Part shown: positions 24,695-34,106 of the stretch, piece after piece
Numbering within the stretch: position 1 is the first letter of the stretch
Layout: the number at the start of each line of letters is the position of its first letter
Source of the DNA: G020348185 sp964525045
GTDB lineage: Bacteria; Nitrospirota; Nitrospiria; Nitrospirales; UBA8639
Assembly: GCA_964525045.1 (NCBI GenBank)
Contig: CAZGFD010000012.1
Location: 1-64,000 of the forward strand
Length of the DNA stretch: 64,000 nt
Reading direction: 5' to 3'
Notes under the pieces: generated by a model
Database searches by the model: none
Seen by the model: the letters and a program-made list of their open reading frames with translations, nothing else
Told to the model about the DNA's origin: nothing
Made by a program: the position numbers and the translations under genes

Positions 24695-25378
24695 TTAAAA
24701 AAACTTGGAGGGCGACTCCACGTCGTCAGGAGCCAATGGGAGTTCATCAAGGGATCCTTGTCCAATAGCCGCGATAATCAATCCGACCATAAAAAGGTGT
24801 AAGGCGATCCCTAACCAGAGCACATAAGGTTGGATCCCACCCTCTTCTTTGACCAGTCGCATTTGGGCGTTGGGATCCAATTTCGCTCGAGACCGAATCT
24901 TTTGAAGATGATCTGTGACATGCCAAAAGTAAATATAGTTCGCACTGGCTCCGGCAAGGATTCGCCATACCACCCCAACCGTCATATCCCCCGTGAGAAA
25001 TACGGAAAGTACCGGCCCGACGGCATACAAAAGAGCATACATATAGATTTTCCGGTACAGGAACCAGAGAAATGGATCAAAGAGAGCAGCCGGCCAGTGC
25101 CAGCTGAGAGCGAATCGTGGCCCGGAAGAAGTTTGGAACAGCCGAAACTTCTCAAGGTAATACAGGGAAGCTGGCCTCCAGGACCACCCTTCCTTTAGGG
25201 AGAACTGTATGGATTTACTTGGCCCGATAAACCCCTGCACATATTGTTGCTCGTCAAGTAGTCCGGAGGCCGTTTCGGACGGGGAAGGCGCAGCGTCAGG
25301 GGGGAGTGCGGTTCCGCACCGTGCACAAAAATTCGCGTCGTCAGCATTATTTTGCTCGCAGGAAGGGCACGCTTTCAT
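24695..25378 (-). CDS. zinc-ribbon membrane protein (DUF2628-like)
   Basis: 227 residues. The N-terminal double-CxxC zinc ribbon (Cys4, Cys7, Cys18, Cys21) is followed by an acidic linker, then a segment rich in aromatics (FALSWHWPAALFDPFLWFLYRKIY). Three to four membrane spans follow (about 113-131, 135-155 and 185-205). The aromatic segment resembles DUF2628 proteins, which have no known activity. The ribbon should face the cytoplasm. Confidence 0.75.
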   Translation of the reverse strand: MKACPSCEQNNADDANFCARCGTALPPDAAPSPSETASGLLDEQQYVQGFIGPSKSIQFSLKEGWSWRPASLYYLEKFRLFQTSSGPRFALSWHWPAALFDPFLWFLYRKIYMYALLYAVGPVLSVFLTGDMTVGVVWRILAGASANYIYFWHVTDHLQKIRSRAKLDPNAQMRLVKEEGGIQPYVLWLGIALHLFMVGLIIAAIGQGSLDELPLAPDDVESPSKFF

Positions 25379-25503
25379 CCCGCGAGTTTATACCATCCTC
25401 ATGGATCACGCACAAGGCGGAACCCCCACGAAGTGATCTATCTCCAATTGGAAAGGGAAAACTGGATTGAGCCGCGTGCCGTTTGGCACGCCAGTGTGGG
25501 GTT

Positions 25504-25636
25504 CAGTTTCGCGTTCCCCGGTTTCGGGTTTCGAGTTGGAAGACTCTTCGCCTTTGTGCTTAAAACCCGAAAATTGAAACCCGAAACCCCAAACTTTTTA
25601 TTTTCCCGAAAAGCGGAACCCGAAACTCGAAACTTC
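25504..25636. repeat. GAAACYY heptamer repeats in opposing orientations
   Basis: The left patch (about 25504-25537) reads GTTTCGGGTTTCGAG-like on the plus strand. The right patch (about 25562-25634) reads CCCGAAAC/TTGAAAC-like. The two face each other and could pair into a long imperfect hairpin between the zinc-ribbon gene and the antiporter gene. Confidence 0.7.
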
Positions 25637-25637
25637 A

Positions 25638-26891
25638 TTAACCCGTTTTCGGCTCGGGGATTTTGACAATTCGCTTGACCACTTTATCAATGGTCAACCC
25701 TTGGACCACGATAGAAAACACGACGACGGTATAGGTCATAAACAAAATCACTTCCCGTTCCGGCCCCATCGGAAGTGACAGTGCCAACGCGATGGAAATT
25801 CCGCCTCGGAGGCCGCTCCACGTCAAAAGTGGAACGACCCCGGGGCTAAAAGTTTTAAAAGGCCGAAGAAGCGAAATGGGAATCCCCACCGCCATGAACC
25901 GGGCCAGCAGGACCAGCGGAATCATCAGCACGCCGACTGCTACATATTGTTTGGTAAACGTGAGGATCAAAATTTCTAAACCCATCAATACAAACAAGAC
26001 GGCGTTCAATATCTCATCAATTAACTCCCAGAAGATATCGAGATGATGGCGGGTCCCTGTTGACATGGCATGTCTGAGCCCTTGATTTCCAATCAGCAAT
26101 CCCGCCACCACCATGGCAATGGGGCCGGAAAAATGAAGAGCATCAGCAAAGGCATATCCGCCTGTGACGACGGCGAGGGTCATGAGCACTTCGACTTGGT
26201 AATTGTCGACGGTCTTAAACATCTGTACGACCAGATATCCCAGTAGAAATCCCCATAGTATACCGCCGACTGCCTCCTGAATGAACAAAAGCGTAACGCT
26301 CCCAAGATTCACCTCATGTGAACCTGTGGCGAGTTCCAACAAGGCCAAAAATACGACCACTCCCACCCCATCGTTAAAGAGTGATTCTCCTGAGATTTGG
26401 ATTTCCAGACTTTTCGGTACGCCAACGGTCTTCAAGATACCCAGGACGGCAATGGGATCGGTGGGAGAGATCAAGGCTCCGAAAAGCAAACAATAGAGGT
26501 AGGGAAGATGAAGACTAAACCACTGAAGGATCCACCAGGCTCCTGTACCAATAAGGAAGGTTGAGAGGAGGACACCGCAGGTGGCCAAAAGGCCGATACT
26601 CCATTTTCGCTTCAATAAATCGGTAAGATTGATATGAAGGGCTCCGGCAAACAACAAAAAACTGAGCATGCCGTGAAAAAGGGTTTCGCTAAAGTCGATG
26701 GTGCGTAACCATTGTTGGGCCCGCTGTTCAACTCCCAATCCCATCGACCCCAGCCCGATCAGCGCGAGAGAAAGAAGCAGGGCCGTGATCATGACTCCGA
26801 TCGTGACCGGCAGGCCGATATAGCGGTGGTTGACATAGCTTAAAGCCGCCGTCACCGTGAGGAGCACCGCCGAAATGGTGAATAGATCCAT
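25638..26891 (-). CDS. CPA1-type Na+(K+)/H+ antiporter
   Basis: A 417-residue inner-membrane protein with about 12 spans. The CPA1 hallmarks are GALISPTDPIAVLGILK and GESLFNDGVGVVVF, whose Asn-Asp pair carries the ion-binding residue. The late TWSGLRGGISIALALSLP is typical of NhaP/CPA1 proteins. It exchanges cytoplasmic Na+ or K+ for protons, for pH and salt homeostasis. It lacks a long cytoplasmic regulatory tail. Its ATG is at 26891, just before the heptamer/gap region. Confidence 0.92.
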   Translation of the reverse strand: MDLFTISAVLLTVTAALSYVNHRYIGLPVTIGVMITALLLSLALIGLGSMGLGVEQRAQQWLRTIDFSETLFHGMLSFLLFAGALHINLTDLLKRKWSIGLLATCGVLLSTFLIGTGAWWILQWFSLHLPYLYCLLFGALISPTDPIAVLGILKTVGVPKSLEIQISGESLFNDGVGVVVFLALLELATGSHEVNLGSVTLLFIQEAVGGILWGFLLGYLVVQMFKTVDNYQVEVLMTLAVVTGGYAFADALHFSGPIAMVVAGLLIGNQGLRHAMSTGTRHHLDIFWELIDEILNAVLFVLMGLEILILTFTKQYVAVGVLMIPLVLLARFMAVGIPISLLRPFKTFSPGVVPLLTWSGLRGGISIALALSLPMGPEREVILFMTYTVVVFSIVVQGLTIDKVVKRIVKIPEPKTG

Positions 26892-26901
26892 GGGGGTATG
26901 T

Positions 26902-27111
26902 GTTTCGGGTTCCGAGTACCTGGTGTCATCTGGCGGGTTTCAGGTAAAGGGACTTTNNNNNNNNNNNNNNNNNNNNNNNNNNNNNNNNNNNNNNNNNNNN
27001 NNNNNNNNNNNNNNNNNNNNNNNNNNNNNNNNNNNNNNNNNNNNNNNNNNNNNNNNGTTTCGGGTTCCGAGTACCTGGTGTCATCTGGCGGGTTTCAGGT
27101 AAAGGGACTTT
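26902..27111. other. assembly gap (100 N) between identical 55-bp ends
   Basis: Positions 26957-27056 are exactly 100 Ns. The 55 bp before the gap (26902-26956) are identical to the 55 bp after it (27057-27111). Two contigs sharing a k-mer-length overlap were probably scaffolded with a standard 100-N spacer, so the true sequence may have only one copy and no gap. The 55 bp begin with heptamer-type repeat sequence, which explains the assembly break. Confidence 0.85.
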
Positions 27112-27157
27112 TTGCATCTTTAACTCGAAACCCATAACCCGAAACTTTTAAGTTGAG

Positions 27158-27850
27158 TTAGTTTTCCTCCCTCAGACCGATAGCGCCGGATTTTCGATAT
27201 TCCGCGTCCAACATTTCGTACAATTCCCTTTTGAGTCGACCAAGCGGAATGGTTGAAGTGGTCGGGTCCACCCGCCAAGATAATAGGCAGTGTCGGCATT
27301 GGTGGCGAACCACCCGTTCTCCATCAACTGGCTTTGAGACCACCAAGGATCGAAGGCAATTTCGGCAGAAAGGGCCTTGAAACACTTGATGAAGTTGTTG
27401 GTCGGACAGGTCCCATGGCTGGACAATGCCCAGTTCTTTCCAGATGAGGTCCGTGAGTGTCATTCGTATTCCAAGTCGAAGGACGGATCGGGGGATAGCC
27501 CGCTGGCCAGCAAGGGCTTCGGAGGGCTCCCTTGAGGATGATTGTTCCACAAGGTGGAGACGTCGGCGGAGATCGACAGCCAAATCTTCAATTCGGTTCT
27601 GATGAGTCAGCCCCCTTTCAACGTTGGCCAGACGAGCAGTCATTTCCCGTTGCAGACTCTCAATGCGTTCTTCTCCTTTGACGAAGTCATCCTGCCCCAC
27701 TGCGCCCAACCAGCTCCGGATTTTCCCCTTTATTTTGACCCCCATACTTTCCGGACCTGCATGTTTTTTGGTCCGGGCCCATAGCCAGATCAACAAGGCC
27801 ACCCCCACCGTGAGGCCAACCGTCCAGAACCCCGTTAATAAAGAATCCAT
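27158..27850 (-). CDS. membrane-anchored coiled-coil protein with zinc ribbon
   Basis: 230 residues. One N-terminal membrane span (about 8-25) is followed by a coiled-coil-prone region (about 58-105), then a C-terminal zinc ribbon with Cys162/Cys165 and Cys185/Cys188. I do not recognise the family. The bulk should lie in the cytoplasm. Upstream (27851-28300) there is no partner gene, and the downstream antiporter is separated by the gap. Confidence 0.75.
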   Translation of the reverse strand: MDSLLTGFWTVGLTVGVALLIWLWARTKKHAGPESMGVKIKGKIRSWLGAVGQDDFVKGEERIESLQREMTARLANVERGLTHQNRIEDLAVDLRRRLHLVEQSSSREPSEALAGQRAIPRSVLRLGIRMTLTDLIWKELGIVQPWDLSDQQLHQVFQGPFCRNCLRSLVVSKPVDGERVVRHQCRHCLLSWRVDPTTSTIPLGRLKRELYEMLDAEYRKSGAIGLREEN

Positions 27851-28300
27851 TATCTCACTCGCCCTTCATTCCCATGAGAACCTCCCTTGTGAGAGGGAGA
27901 CGTAACAGAGTATATAAATTCATGAGGCTTCACAATTCCTGGCTCTCATCGCTCAGGACCCTAGGGGAAGGGTAGCATAGTACATAATTCTCGGCGTTGC
28001 ATTCACGGGAGCGAGGGAACGCGACTAATAAGGGACTGGGACCGAGAAAAAGATCGATTAGTCGAAATGTCAGAGGGGTTCAAAGAGTCACAGAATATAA
28101 AGTTCCGAAAAGTCAAAGCGCTGGAAACCCGAAAAGCCTCAGTGTTTAAGAGGTCCAGTGCTCTTGGAACCCGGGGGAAAGACACAAATCGTATGATCTC
28201 TTCGTCCCTTTCGAGTTTTTGAAATTTTACCAATAGGTTTCCCGCGTTGAACATTTTATCTTTTGGAAGATGTTGGTGAACCGAGTTTAAGTTGCGCGAG
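27851..28300. other. gene-free region between divergent genes
   Basis: About 450 bp. A minus-strand frame of 83 codons at 28003-28254 exists but has no ribosome site and a composition unlike a protein, so I do not call it. The promoters for der and for the zinc-ribbon gene should lie here; I cannot point to a convincing box. Confidence 0.45.
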
Positions 28301-29692
28301 ATGACGAAACGAAAAGGCCATCACACACCCAAGCAAAATACGACGCCTGATCTATTCTCGCAATCCTCCGAGGAAACGTATCAGAATCCTCTTCCCTTGC
28401 TGGCTATTATTGGCCGTCCCAACGTCGGCAAATCAACATTGTTTAATCGTATTGTCGGACAACGGAAAGCGATTGTGGATGATGTCCCTGGTGTCACGAG
28501 GGATCGAAACATTGTCGACTGCGATTATCAAGGACGTGTCTTCCAACTTATGGATACCGGGGGACTGGACCCCTCTGCCTCGGAGGGCATGCTGGCACAA
28601 ATCAAACATCAATCGGAGTTGGCGATTCGTGAGGCGGATCTTTTGATATTTCTCATGGATGGTCGAACTGGTCTGACGCCGATGGATGAAGAGATTGTTT
28701 TGTTACTGAGGGGTATCAAGAAACCGGTGTTTTGGTCAGTGAACAAAATTGATTCGCTGAAATCTACACCCCTCCTGGCTGATTTTTATCAACTGGGGCA
28801 ATCCGATATTTTCCCCATTTCCAGCGAAGCCGGGATCGGCGTGGATGAGTTACTCGAGGCCCTGTTGCCTTATCTGCCTGAGATGCCTGAGGAGGATGAG
28901 CCCGAGTTTCCCAAAGTCGCAGTGGTCGGTAGGCCTAATGTGGGAAAGTCGACATTAGTGAATGCTACACTTGGCCAGGAACGACTGGTCGTCAGCGAGC
29001 AACCGGGAACCACCAGGGATCCCGTCGACAGCCTCATTACCGTCAATGGACGTCGGTATGTGTTAACAGATACGGCGGGGATGCGACGGCGAGGGCGGAT
29101 CGACAGAGGAATCGAAGGGTATAGTGTGGCGCGAGCCATTCGGGCTCTCGGGCGCTCAGATGTGGCAATTCTGTTATTGGATGGTGTCGAAGGAGTGACC
29201 GAACAGGACACGAAGATTGCGGGTTTGATTCAGAAACAAGGCCGTGCCTGTGTCCTGATGGTCAATAAATGGGACCTGCGGCAGCAAGACCCTGAAGCCC
29301 AGACACGGTATATCCAGGATATTCACCGCCGGTTCCCTTTTTTTGGATTTGTTCCTGTGGTATTCGGGTCTGCCATCCAGCAGGCAACCCTTAAGCGATT
29401 GTTCCCCAAAATCGACGAGGTGATGGGTGAATTTTCCAAACGAATCCCAACAGGACGACTCAATCAATTTCTTCAACAGGCCCTGGAAAAAAACCCACTT
29501 CCATATCGGAGGGGTCAACCCACGAAATCAGTCTTTATGACCCAAGTTTCGACAAAACCTCCGACCTTTGTCCTGTTTGTCAGAAATCCCAAAGATGTCT
29601 CTTCGACTTATCTTCGCTATCTAGAGAACTCTCTCCGACAGAGTTATGGGTTTGTGGGGGCCCCGATTCGAATATTGGTTCGGAGCAAATGA
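28301..29692 (+). CDS. der: ribosome biogenesis GTPase Der (EngA)
   Basis: 463 residues. Two consecutive GTPase domains are each opened by a P-loop, IIGRPNVGKSTLFN and VVGRPNVGKSTLVN. Each has its DTGG/DTAG switch II and NKID/NKWD base-recognition motifs, and a KH-like C-terminal domain follows (about 380-463). Der assembles the 50S ribosomal subunit. The N-terminal ~30 residues are a polar extension beyond usual Der. ATG 28301 is preferred to TTG 28292. The stop overlaps the next ATG by 4 nt, so the cytochrome gene is translationally coupled. Confidence 0.96.
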   Translation: MTKRKGHHTPKQNTTPDLFSQSSEETYQNPLPLLAIIGRPNVGKSTLFNRIVGQRKAIVDDVPGVTRDRNIVDCDYQGRVFQLMDTGGLDPSASEGMLAQIKHQSELAIREADLLIFLMDGRTGLTPMDEEIVLLLRGIKKPVFWSVNKIDSLKSTPLLADFYQLGQSDIFPISSEAGIGVDELLEALLPYLPEMPEEDEPEFPKVAVVGRPNVGKSTLVNATLGQERLVVSEQPGTTRDPVDSLITVNGRRYVLTDTAGMRRRGRIDRGIEGYSVARAIRALGRSDVAILLLDGVEGVTEQDTKIAGLIQKQGRACVLMVNKWDLRQQDPEAQTRYIQDIHRRFPFFGFVPVVFGSAIQQATLKRLFPKIDEVMGEFSKRIPTGRLNQFLQQALEKNPLPYRRGQPTKSVFMTQVSTKPPTFVLFVRNPKDVSSTYLRYLENSLRQSYGFVGAPIRILVRSK

Positions 29693-30108
29693 GTAGGATA
29701 CAATCTGCTATGGGAAAGCCCAGGTTCTGGTTCGCTCTTCTGTATGTTTGGCTGTTCTGGGCCTTGCCCGATTTTCCTGTTGGAGCCTCAGAGCCGTTGG
29801 GTACAGATCTTGAGCGAGGACAGGAAATTTATCAGAAATATTGCATGGAATGTCATGGAGAGAGTGGGCGAGGTGATGGCCCACGAGCACCGTTGCTTGC
29901 CCCGCGACCAGGAAATTTAATTTCAGCAGCGACCTCTGCCAAATCCGATGCGGAACTGTTGGGCATTATCACCAACGGCGCGCCTCGAACCGCTATGCGA
30001 GGATGGAAAGATGAGTTGACCGAAGAAGATCGACTCAATGTTCTTGCCTTTGTTCGTTCCTTAGTGCGATTTCAGAAACCCTCTCTCACGCCACCACCTC
30101 CTGAATAG
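29689..30108 (+). CDS. exported monohaem cytochrome c
   Basis: 139 residues. A signal peptide (about 10-32) and one haem-binding CMECH motif (about 52-56) are present. GRGDGPRAPLLAPRPGNL follows, and a Met in TAMRGWKDELTEEDRLNVLAFVRSL is the probable sixth ligand. It is a small class I c-type cytochrome that should carry electrons in the periplasm. Its ATG overlaps the der stop (ATGA), which is unusual company for a redox protein; the coupling may simply reflect compact gene order. Confidence 0.9.
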   Translation: MSRIQSAMGKPRFWFALLYVWLFWALPDFPVGASEPLGTDLERGQEIYQKYCMECHGESGRGDGPRAPLLAPRPGNLISAATSAKSDAELLGIITNGAPRTAMRGWKDELTEEDRLNVLAFVRSLVRFQKPSLTPPPPE

Positions 30109-30413
30109 GATCTCAGATCTCAAATTTCAAATCTCAGATCTTAGGTTCCTGGAATGCCATTGCCAATCTTTTCTTGGTGAGGATGACTTCAGGAGCGCAA
30201 GATTAAAATAATGGCAAGTGTAAAAAAATAACGAGTTTCGAACAAGGAATCACGAATATCGAAGGAAAATAAAGACGGGGATCCGGTAAGAATTCAAATG
30301 ATTGATTCACAGAAATAATAAATTTCTTCCATTTGTGTACTCTTCACTCAGACAGCCCATGAAAAAACGTTCCCCACTTCATGAGTCGAAATTCTTTGTT
30401 CGACATTCGATAT
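30109..30413. other. gene-free region with an AGATCTCA-type repeat
   Basis: 305 bp between converging genes. At 30111-30147 units of about 8 nt (ATCTCAGA, ATTTCAAA) alternate and form imperfect inverted repeats. They could act as a weak transcription stop. The remainder is AT-rich with no gene. Confidence 0.5.
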
Positions 30414-31826
30414 TTATTTCAAATGGCCAGACCGTTTGGGGTTGGTTTTCTTCACTTCTAACCGGCCGATGCCGGCCAATTCCCTGAAGTATTGGACAAA
30501 GGTCCGCATTCCACCTGACGCTTGTCTCCAATCGAAGTATTCGTTCGGTGCGTGATACCCGTGTTCCGGGAGGCTGAGTCCCATGAAAAGGATTGGGACT
30601 TTCCAGGCCCGGGTAAGGATCGCAATGGCACCGATAGAGCCTCCTTCTTTTACGTAGACGGGCGACTTCCCGAATCCGGTGTGAACCGATCTCACAAGGG
30701 CTTCCGCATACGGCCCGGTGGAAATGCCGCGAAAGGGTTCTAATTTTCCATCATGTTCAATTCGAACGTTCGGATTGATGTGCTTGACGAACCGTTTCAG
30801 CAGGATGAAGATCTTTTCGGGTCGTTGATTGGGAACCAGTCGCATACTGACCTTGAGTTCGCCCTTGGGGGGTACGACCGTCTTAACCCCTGATCCCGTG
30901 TGACCACCGACAAGGCCATGGATTTCAAACGTGGGCTCCGTCCAGATTCGCTTGATTAATTCACCACGATCTTGTGTCCGAAGAGACCGAAGTTTATACG
31001 CCTCTTGAAAACGAGAAACTTGAAACCCGGAAGCCAGAAATCCTTCCAGTTCCGTTTTGCTGGGGGGAATGACTTGATCGTAAAAGCCAGGTATTTTGAC
31101 TCGGCCGGTTTTTGCGTCAACGCACGCTTGAGCAACTTCGCATAATTCCGCTAAGGGGTTGCGTGCCCCGCCTCCGGTTAACCCGGAGTGAACATCGGTT
31201 TCGCCCGTTTGGAGGGTCATGCGTGCTGTAAGCAGGCCCCGCAGTCCGCAAGGAATAGCCGGGCGATCTTTTGCCACCCAGATCGTATCGGAGACCAACA
31301 CGGAATCCGAACGAGGGACGACCTCAGGCTGCTGAAGGATTTCCGGAAAATTCGGACTTCCGATTTCTTCCTCCAATTCCCACAGGAATCGGATATTCAG
31401 GCGGACGCCTTGTTCAATGGCATAGCGAGCCGCAAATAATGCCGACAATGCCGGACCCTTGTCATCTGTTGACCCTCGTCCCCCGTACCGATCGTTTTCT
31501 TTGACGAAGGAAAAAGGAGCCTGCTGCCATTCCGGTTCATCAGCAGGCTGGACATCAAGGTGATTGTAGATGGTGAGGCTGGGATAATGATTCCCCACAA
31601 ACCACCCCCCCGAAACTGCAGGGTAGCCGGATGTTTCGACAATACGGCCTTCAGCCCCCGCCTTTTTGAGCACCTCGACACCTAGGTTAGCCATTTTTCG
31701 AATGTCCTTCGCCCGGGAAGGGTCCGAACTTACAGATGGAATTTCAACCATCTGCGCAAGGGTCTTTTCGAAAAGGGAACGGGAGTCCTTAATATAAGAT
31801 TCCAAAAGGGTGTCAGACGGCATCAT
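30414..31826 (-). CDS. M20-family metallopeptidase (dipeptidase-like)
   Basis: About 470 residues. A di-zinc hydrolase with ligands in NHLDVQPADEPEW (His89, Asp91), GSTDDKGP (bridging Asp121), the catalytic Glu pair LEEEIGS (152-153) and a late His in EHGYHAPNEYFD. The dimerisation (lid) domain lies between, around VHSGLTGGGARNP. Family members cleave dipeptides or N-acyl amino acids in the cytoplasm; the substrate is unknown. The tandem ATG at 31826 follows GGAAGA and is preferred to the TTG at 31844. Confidence 0.92.
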   Translation of the reverse strand: MMPSDTLLESYIKDSRSLFEKTLAQMVEIPSVSSDPSRAKDIRKMANLGVEVLKKAGAEGRIVETSGYPAVSGGWFVGNHYPSLTIYNHLDVQPADEPEWQQAPFSFVKENDRYGGRGSTDDKGPALSALFAARYAIEQGVRLNIRFLWELEEEIGSPNFPEILQQPEVVPRSDSVLVSDTIWVAKDRPAIPCGLRGLLTARMTLQTGETDVHSGLTGGGARNPLAELCEVAQACVDAKTGRVKIPGFYDQVIPPSKTELEGFLASGFQVSRFQEAYKLRSLRTQDRGELIKRIWTEPTFEIHGLVGGHTGSGVKTVVPPKGELKVSMRLVPNQRPEKIFILLKRFVKHINPNVRIEHDGKLEPFRGISTGPYAEALVRSVHTGFGKSPVYVKEGGSIGAIAILTRAWKVPILFMGLSLPEHGYHAPNEYFDWRQASGGMRTFVQYFRELAGIGRLEVKKTNPKRSGHLK

Positions 31827-31941
31827 CGGCTGATCTTCCAACAAAATGGGCTATTGAGGCTTAAGGGTTCTCGATCCCCAGGAGAAAGTTGGGTATGCGG
31901 AACAAAAAATTTTCTTTTCAGTTAGCGGTTTGTCTTTGCTT

Positions 31942-31970
31942 TAAACCTGAAACTTGAAACCCGAAACTCG
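31942..31970. repeat. GAAACYY heptamer repeat patch
   Basis: Four clean units (CCTGAAA, CTTGAAA, CCCGAAA, CTCG) in direct tandem lie between the M20 peptidase and the site-2 protease gene, just before the latter's stop. Confidence 0.7.
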
Positions 31971-31975
31971 TAGTC

Positions 31976-33052
31976 CTATCCAAAATAGAAAGGAACAGGT
32001 GCAAAGCTGACAATAAAGATTCCAAGAGCGCTCCAGGCTATCCAGATCCGTTTCCTCCCAAGCATCGCTTCAGGGTCCACCACCGGTGGATGAGAAATTC
32101 CAACCAACCCCGCCAAGGCGACCCAGAGAAGCCAGCCAGGCCATCCGGTTAGTCCCAAATACACCAGAATGGGAATAGCTGATAACGCAATGGCGCGCTG
32201 GCGGCTTCCAAAGACGGCAAATGCGACATGCCCTCCGTCTAGCTGACCCAACGGGATCAGATTGATGGCGGTCACGAAAAAACCGAACCAGGCGGCAAAA
32301 CCAATAGGGTGGAGGATAATATCGTAGGTATCAGGAATTGGCCCAAAGATGATCCAGGCGAAGAACTGAAGGAGCAATGGCTCCCCAAGTTGAAGGCCAT
32401 ATACCCGTTCCCGGGGAATAACTTCAGAAAGGGAAAGCCCAACGACCAGCGCGACAACGGCCGCAAAAAATCCCGCGATAGGCCCGGCCACACCAATATC
32501 AAATAGAGCCCGCCGATTCATTATTGGCGTTCGCATTCGAATAATTGCCCCAAAGGTCCCAATGAAATGGGGAGGGCCTGGAATAAATAATGGCAGGGAG
32601 GTGGGAACTTTGTGGATCCTTGAAAGAATGTAGTGACCAAATTCATGGGTGACGAGGATGGCTAGCAACGTTCCGGCAAAGGGAAGGCCATGAATGAGGT
32701 TTTCAGGATATTTGATAAGAAAATCTAAAGCTCCAAGGCGGATGTCAGGTCTTAATTGATAGGCGCCAGCCCATAGTGTGGTCAGGACGGTAAGGAGAAA
32801 CAAGCCGAGTGGGAGTCCCCATTGTGAAAAGAAACTGGGAGGCGGAGGAGTCGAAGTATACTTTGGAAACCGCCAATCTTCCCGCGTCTCTGATGAACTT
32901 AGTTGATCAGGAGGCCATTGAGGTCCGAAAAAACGATCCGGGGATTCAAACGTCGGTTTTGGAGAAGCCTCACGGTCTGGAGGGTGCGGAGGCAAAGAGG
33001 AAGAACGAGAGGATTCGTCTGGAGGGAATTGCTGTGGCGGCTTATACTCCAA
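31976..33052 (-). CDS. site-2-protease-type intramembrane metalloprotease (M50)
   Basis: 358 residues. A proline-rich cytoplasmic N-terminus (about 1-75) precedes six or more membrane spans. The zinc motif HEFGH (136-140) and the third-ligand motif LDGGH (271-275) are both intact. There is no PDZ domain, as in the EcsB/SREBP-protease-like M50B group found in plants and cyanobacteria (EGY type). It should cleave membrane-embedded substrates such as anti-sigma factors; none is adjacent. The start is a TTG preceded by AAAGGAA. Confidence 0.9.
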   Translation of the reverse strand: MEYKPPQQFPPDESSRSSSLPPHPPDREASPKPTFESPDRFFGPQWPPDQLSSSETREDWRFPKYTSTPPPPSFFSQWGLPLGLFLLTVLTTLWAGAYQLRPDIRLGALDFLIKYPENLIHGLPFAGTLLAILVTHEFGHYILSRIHKVPTSLPLFIPGPPHFIGTFGAIIRMRTPIMNRRALFDIGVAGPIAGFFAAVVALVVGLSLSEVIPRERVYGLQLGEPLLLQFFAWIIFGPIPDTYDIILHPIGFAAWFGFFVTAINLIPLGQLDGGHVAFAVFGSRQRAIALSAIPILVYLGLTGWPGWLLWVALAGLVGISHPPVVDPEAMLGRKRIWIAWSALGIFIVSFAPVPFYFG

Positions 33053-33105
33053 TGTGGTTTCCTTTACCCTACACCGTGAGGTGAGTCATACGCGGCGAAT
33101 GCGCA

Positions 33106-33957
33106 TTACGCAAATGGATTATGAATACGTTCCTCTTTGACGGTCGTCGCTGGCCCATGACCTGGCAACAAAATAGCCTCTTGAGAAATCTGGAGGACCA
33201 CCTCCCGAACAGAGCGTAAGTGACTGGCATACAGTGAGAAGGGATTTGACCGTCCGACTGAACCGGCGAACAAGGTATCCCCGACAAAACACAGTTCTTC
33301 CTGTTGCCGTCGCATTCGATAGCAAAAGCCGCCTGGCGTATGACCGGGCGTGGCCAGGCATTCAAGATTGAGGTTTCCCGCACAAATTGTTTCCTGGTCT
33401 TTGGGAATCTTCAGGCGATCTCTGGAAGGTTTCCAGGGGAGCAGGTCAAAATCTCCCTCACCCAAATAAACCGGGACTGACCATTCCGCCAGAATTTGAT
33501 CCAAGCCTCCCGCATGATCTGCATGTCCATGAGTCAAGCAAATAGCTGTGAGCGTTAATTGACGTTGTTGGATCGTGGAAAGCATCTCTTTGGCATTATA
33601 TCCGGTATCGATCATGATCGTTTCATGGGATGTGGTATCGAAGAGGAGGTACCCTTTGACTGCATATCCACCAATATCTCCCAAGATGGTGATGACGACC
33701 GATTGCTCCCTAATCCATTCAGGGGAAGGGTCGGGTTCCCACCCCTTGATGGCGATATCAATGAGAGGCTGGCTTCGCAACCCTAGCGTTGTACCCAAAG
33801 CCAGGACCTCGGTTTGGGTCGGAGTGCGCGTCCCTTTTTCTAAGATCTGAATATCTTGTTCGGTGATCTCACTCCGTTGCGCCACGTCCGCCAGGGATTG
33901 GCTTTGTCCTAACCGCGCTTTCTTTATGATGTCACAAAAATCGTCTTCCAAACTCAT
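33106..33957 (-). CDS. XRE-type HTH fused to metallo-beta-lactamase-fold hydrolase
   Basis: 283 residues. The first ~70 residues form a Cro/CI-type helix-turn-helix (SLADVAQRSEITEQDIQILEKGTRTPT). A glyoxalase II-like metallo-beta-lactamase domain (about 85-280) follows, with THGHADH (142-148), a His in TPGHTPGG, Asp in VGDTLF and a final His in LPGHGP, the full two-metal set. Fusion of a DNA-binding domain to such a hydrolase is uncommon; the protein may regulate its own locus in response to a thioester or similar ligand. The ATG is supported by AAAGGAAAG. Confidence 0.9.
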   Translation of the reverse strand: MSLEDDFCDIIKKARLGQSQSLADVAQRSEITEQDIQILEKGTRTPTQTEVLALGTTLGLRSQPLIDIAIKGWEPDPSPEWIREQSVVITILGDIGGYAVKGYLLFDTTSHETIMIDTGYNAKEMLSTIQQRQLTLTAICLTHGHADHAGGLDQILAEWSVPVYLGEGDFDLLPWKPSRDRLKIPKDQETICAGNLNLECLATPGHTPGGFCYRMRRQQEELCFVGDTLFAGSVGRSNPFSLYASHLRSVREVVLQISQEAILLPGHGPATTVKEERIHNPFA

Positions 33958-34032
33958 GGTTACTTTCCTTTCAGGGGCAAAGCAGACACCGTTTCAAGTT
34001 GCAATTTCCACGAGTGGAGACGCTGTCTTTTT

Positions 34033-34067
34033 CAACCTGAAACCCGGAACCTGAAACTTGAAACTCT
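34033..34067. repeat. GAAACYY heptamer repeat patch
   Basis: Five near-perfect units in tandem (CCTGAAA, CCCGGAA, CCTGAAA, CTTGAAA, CTC) lie between the HTH-hydrolase gene and the macrodomain gene. Confidence 0.7.
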
Positions 34068-34106
34068 TGGAGGGGATTTGCTTCCCCATAATGAAACAAG
34101 CATTCC

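Noticed and set aside
28003..28254. 83-codon minus-strand frame
   Set aside because: No ribosome site, no recognisable motif, composition unlike a protein and no neighbour context.
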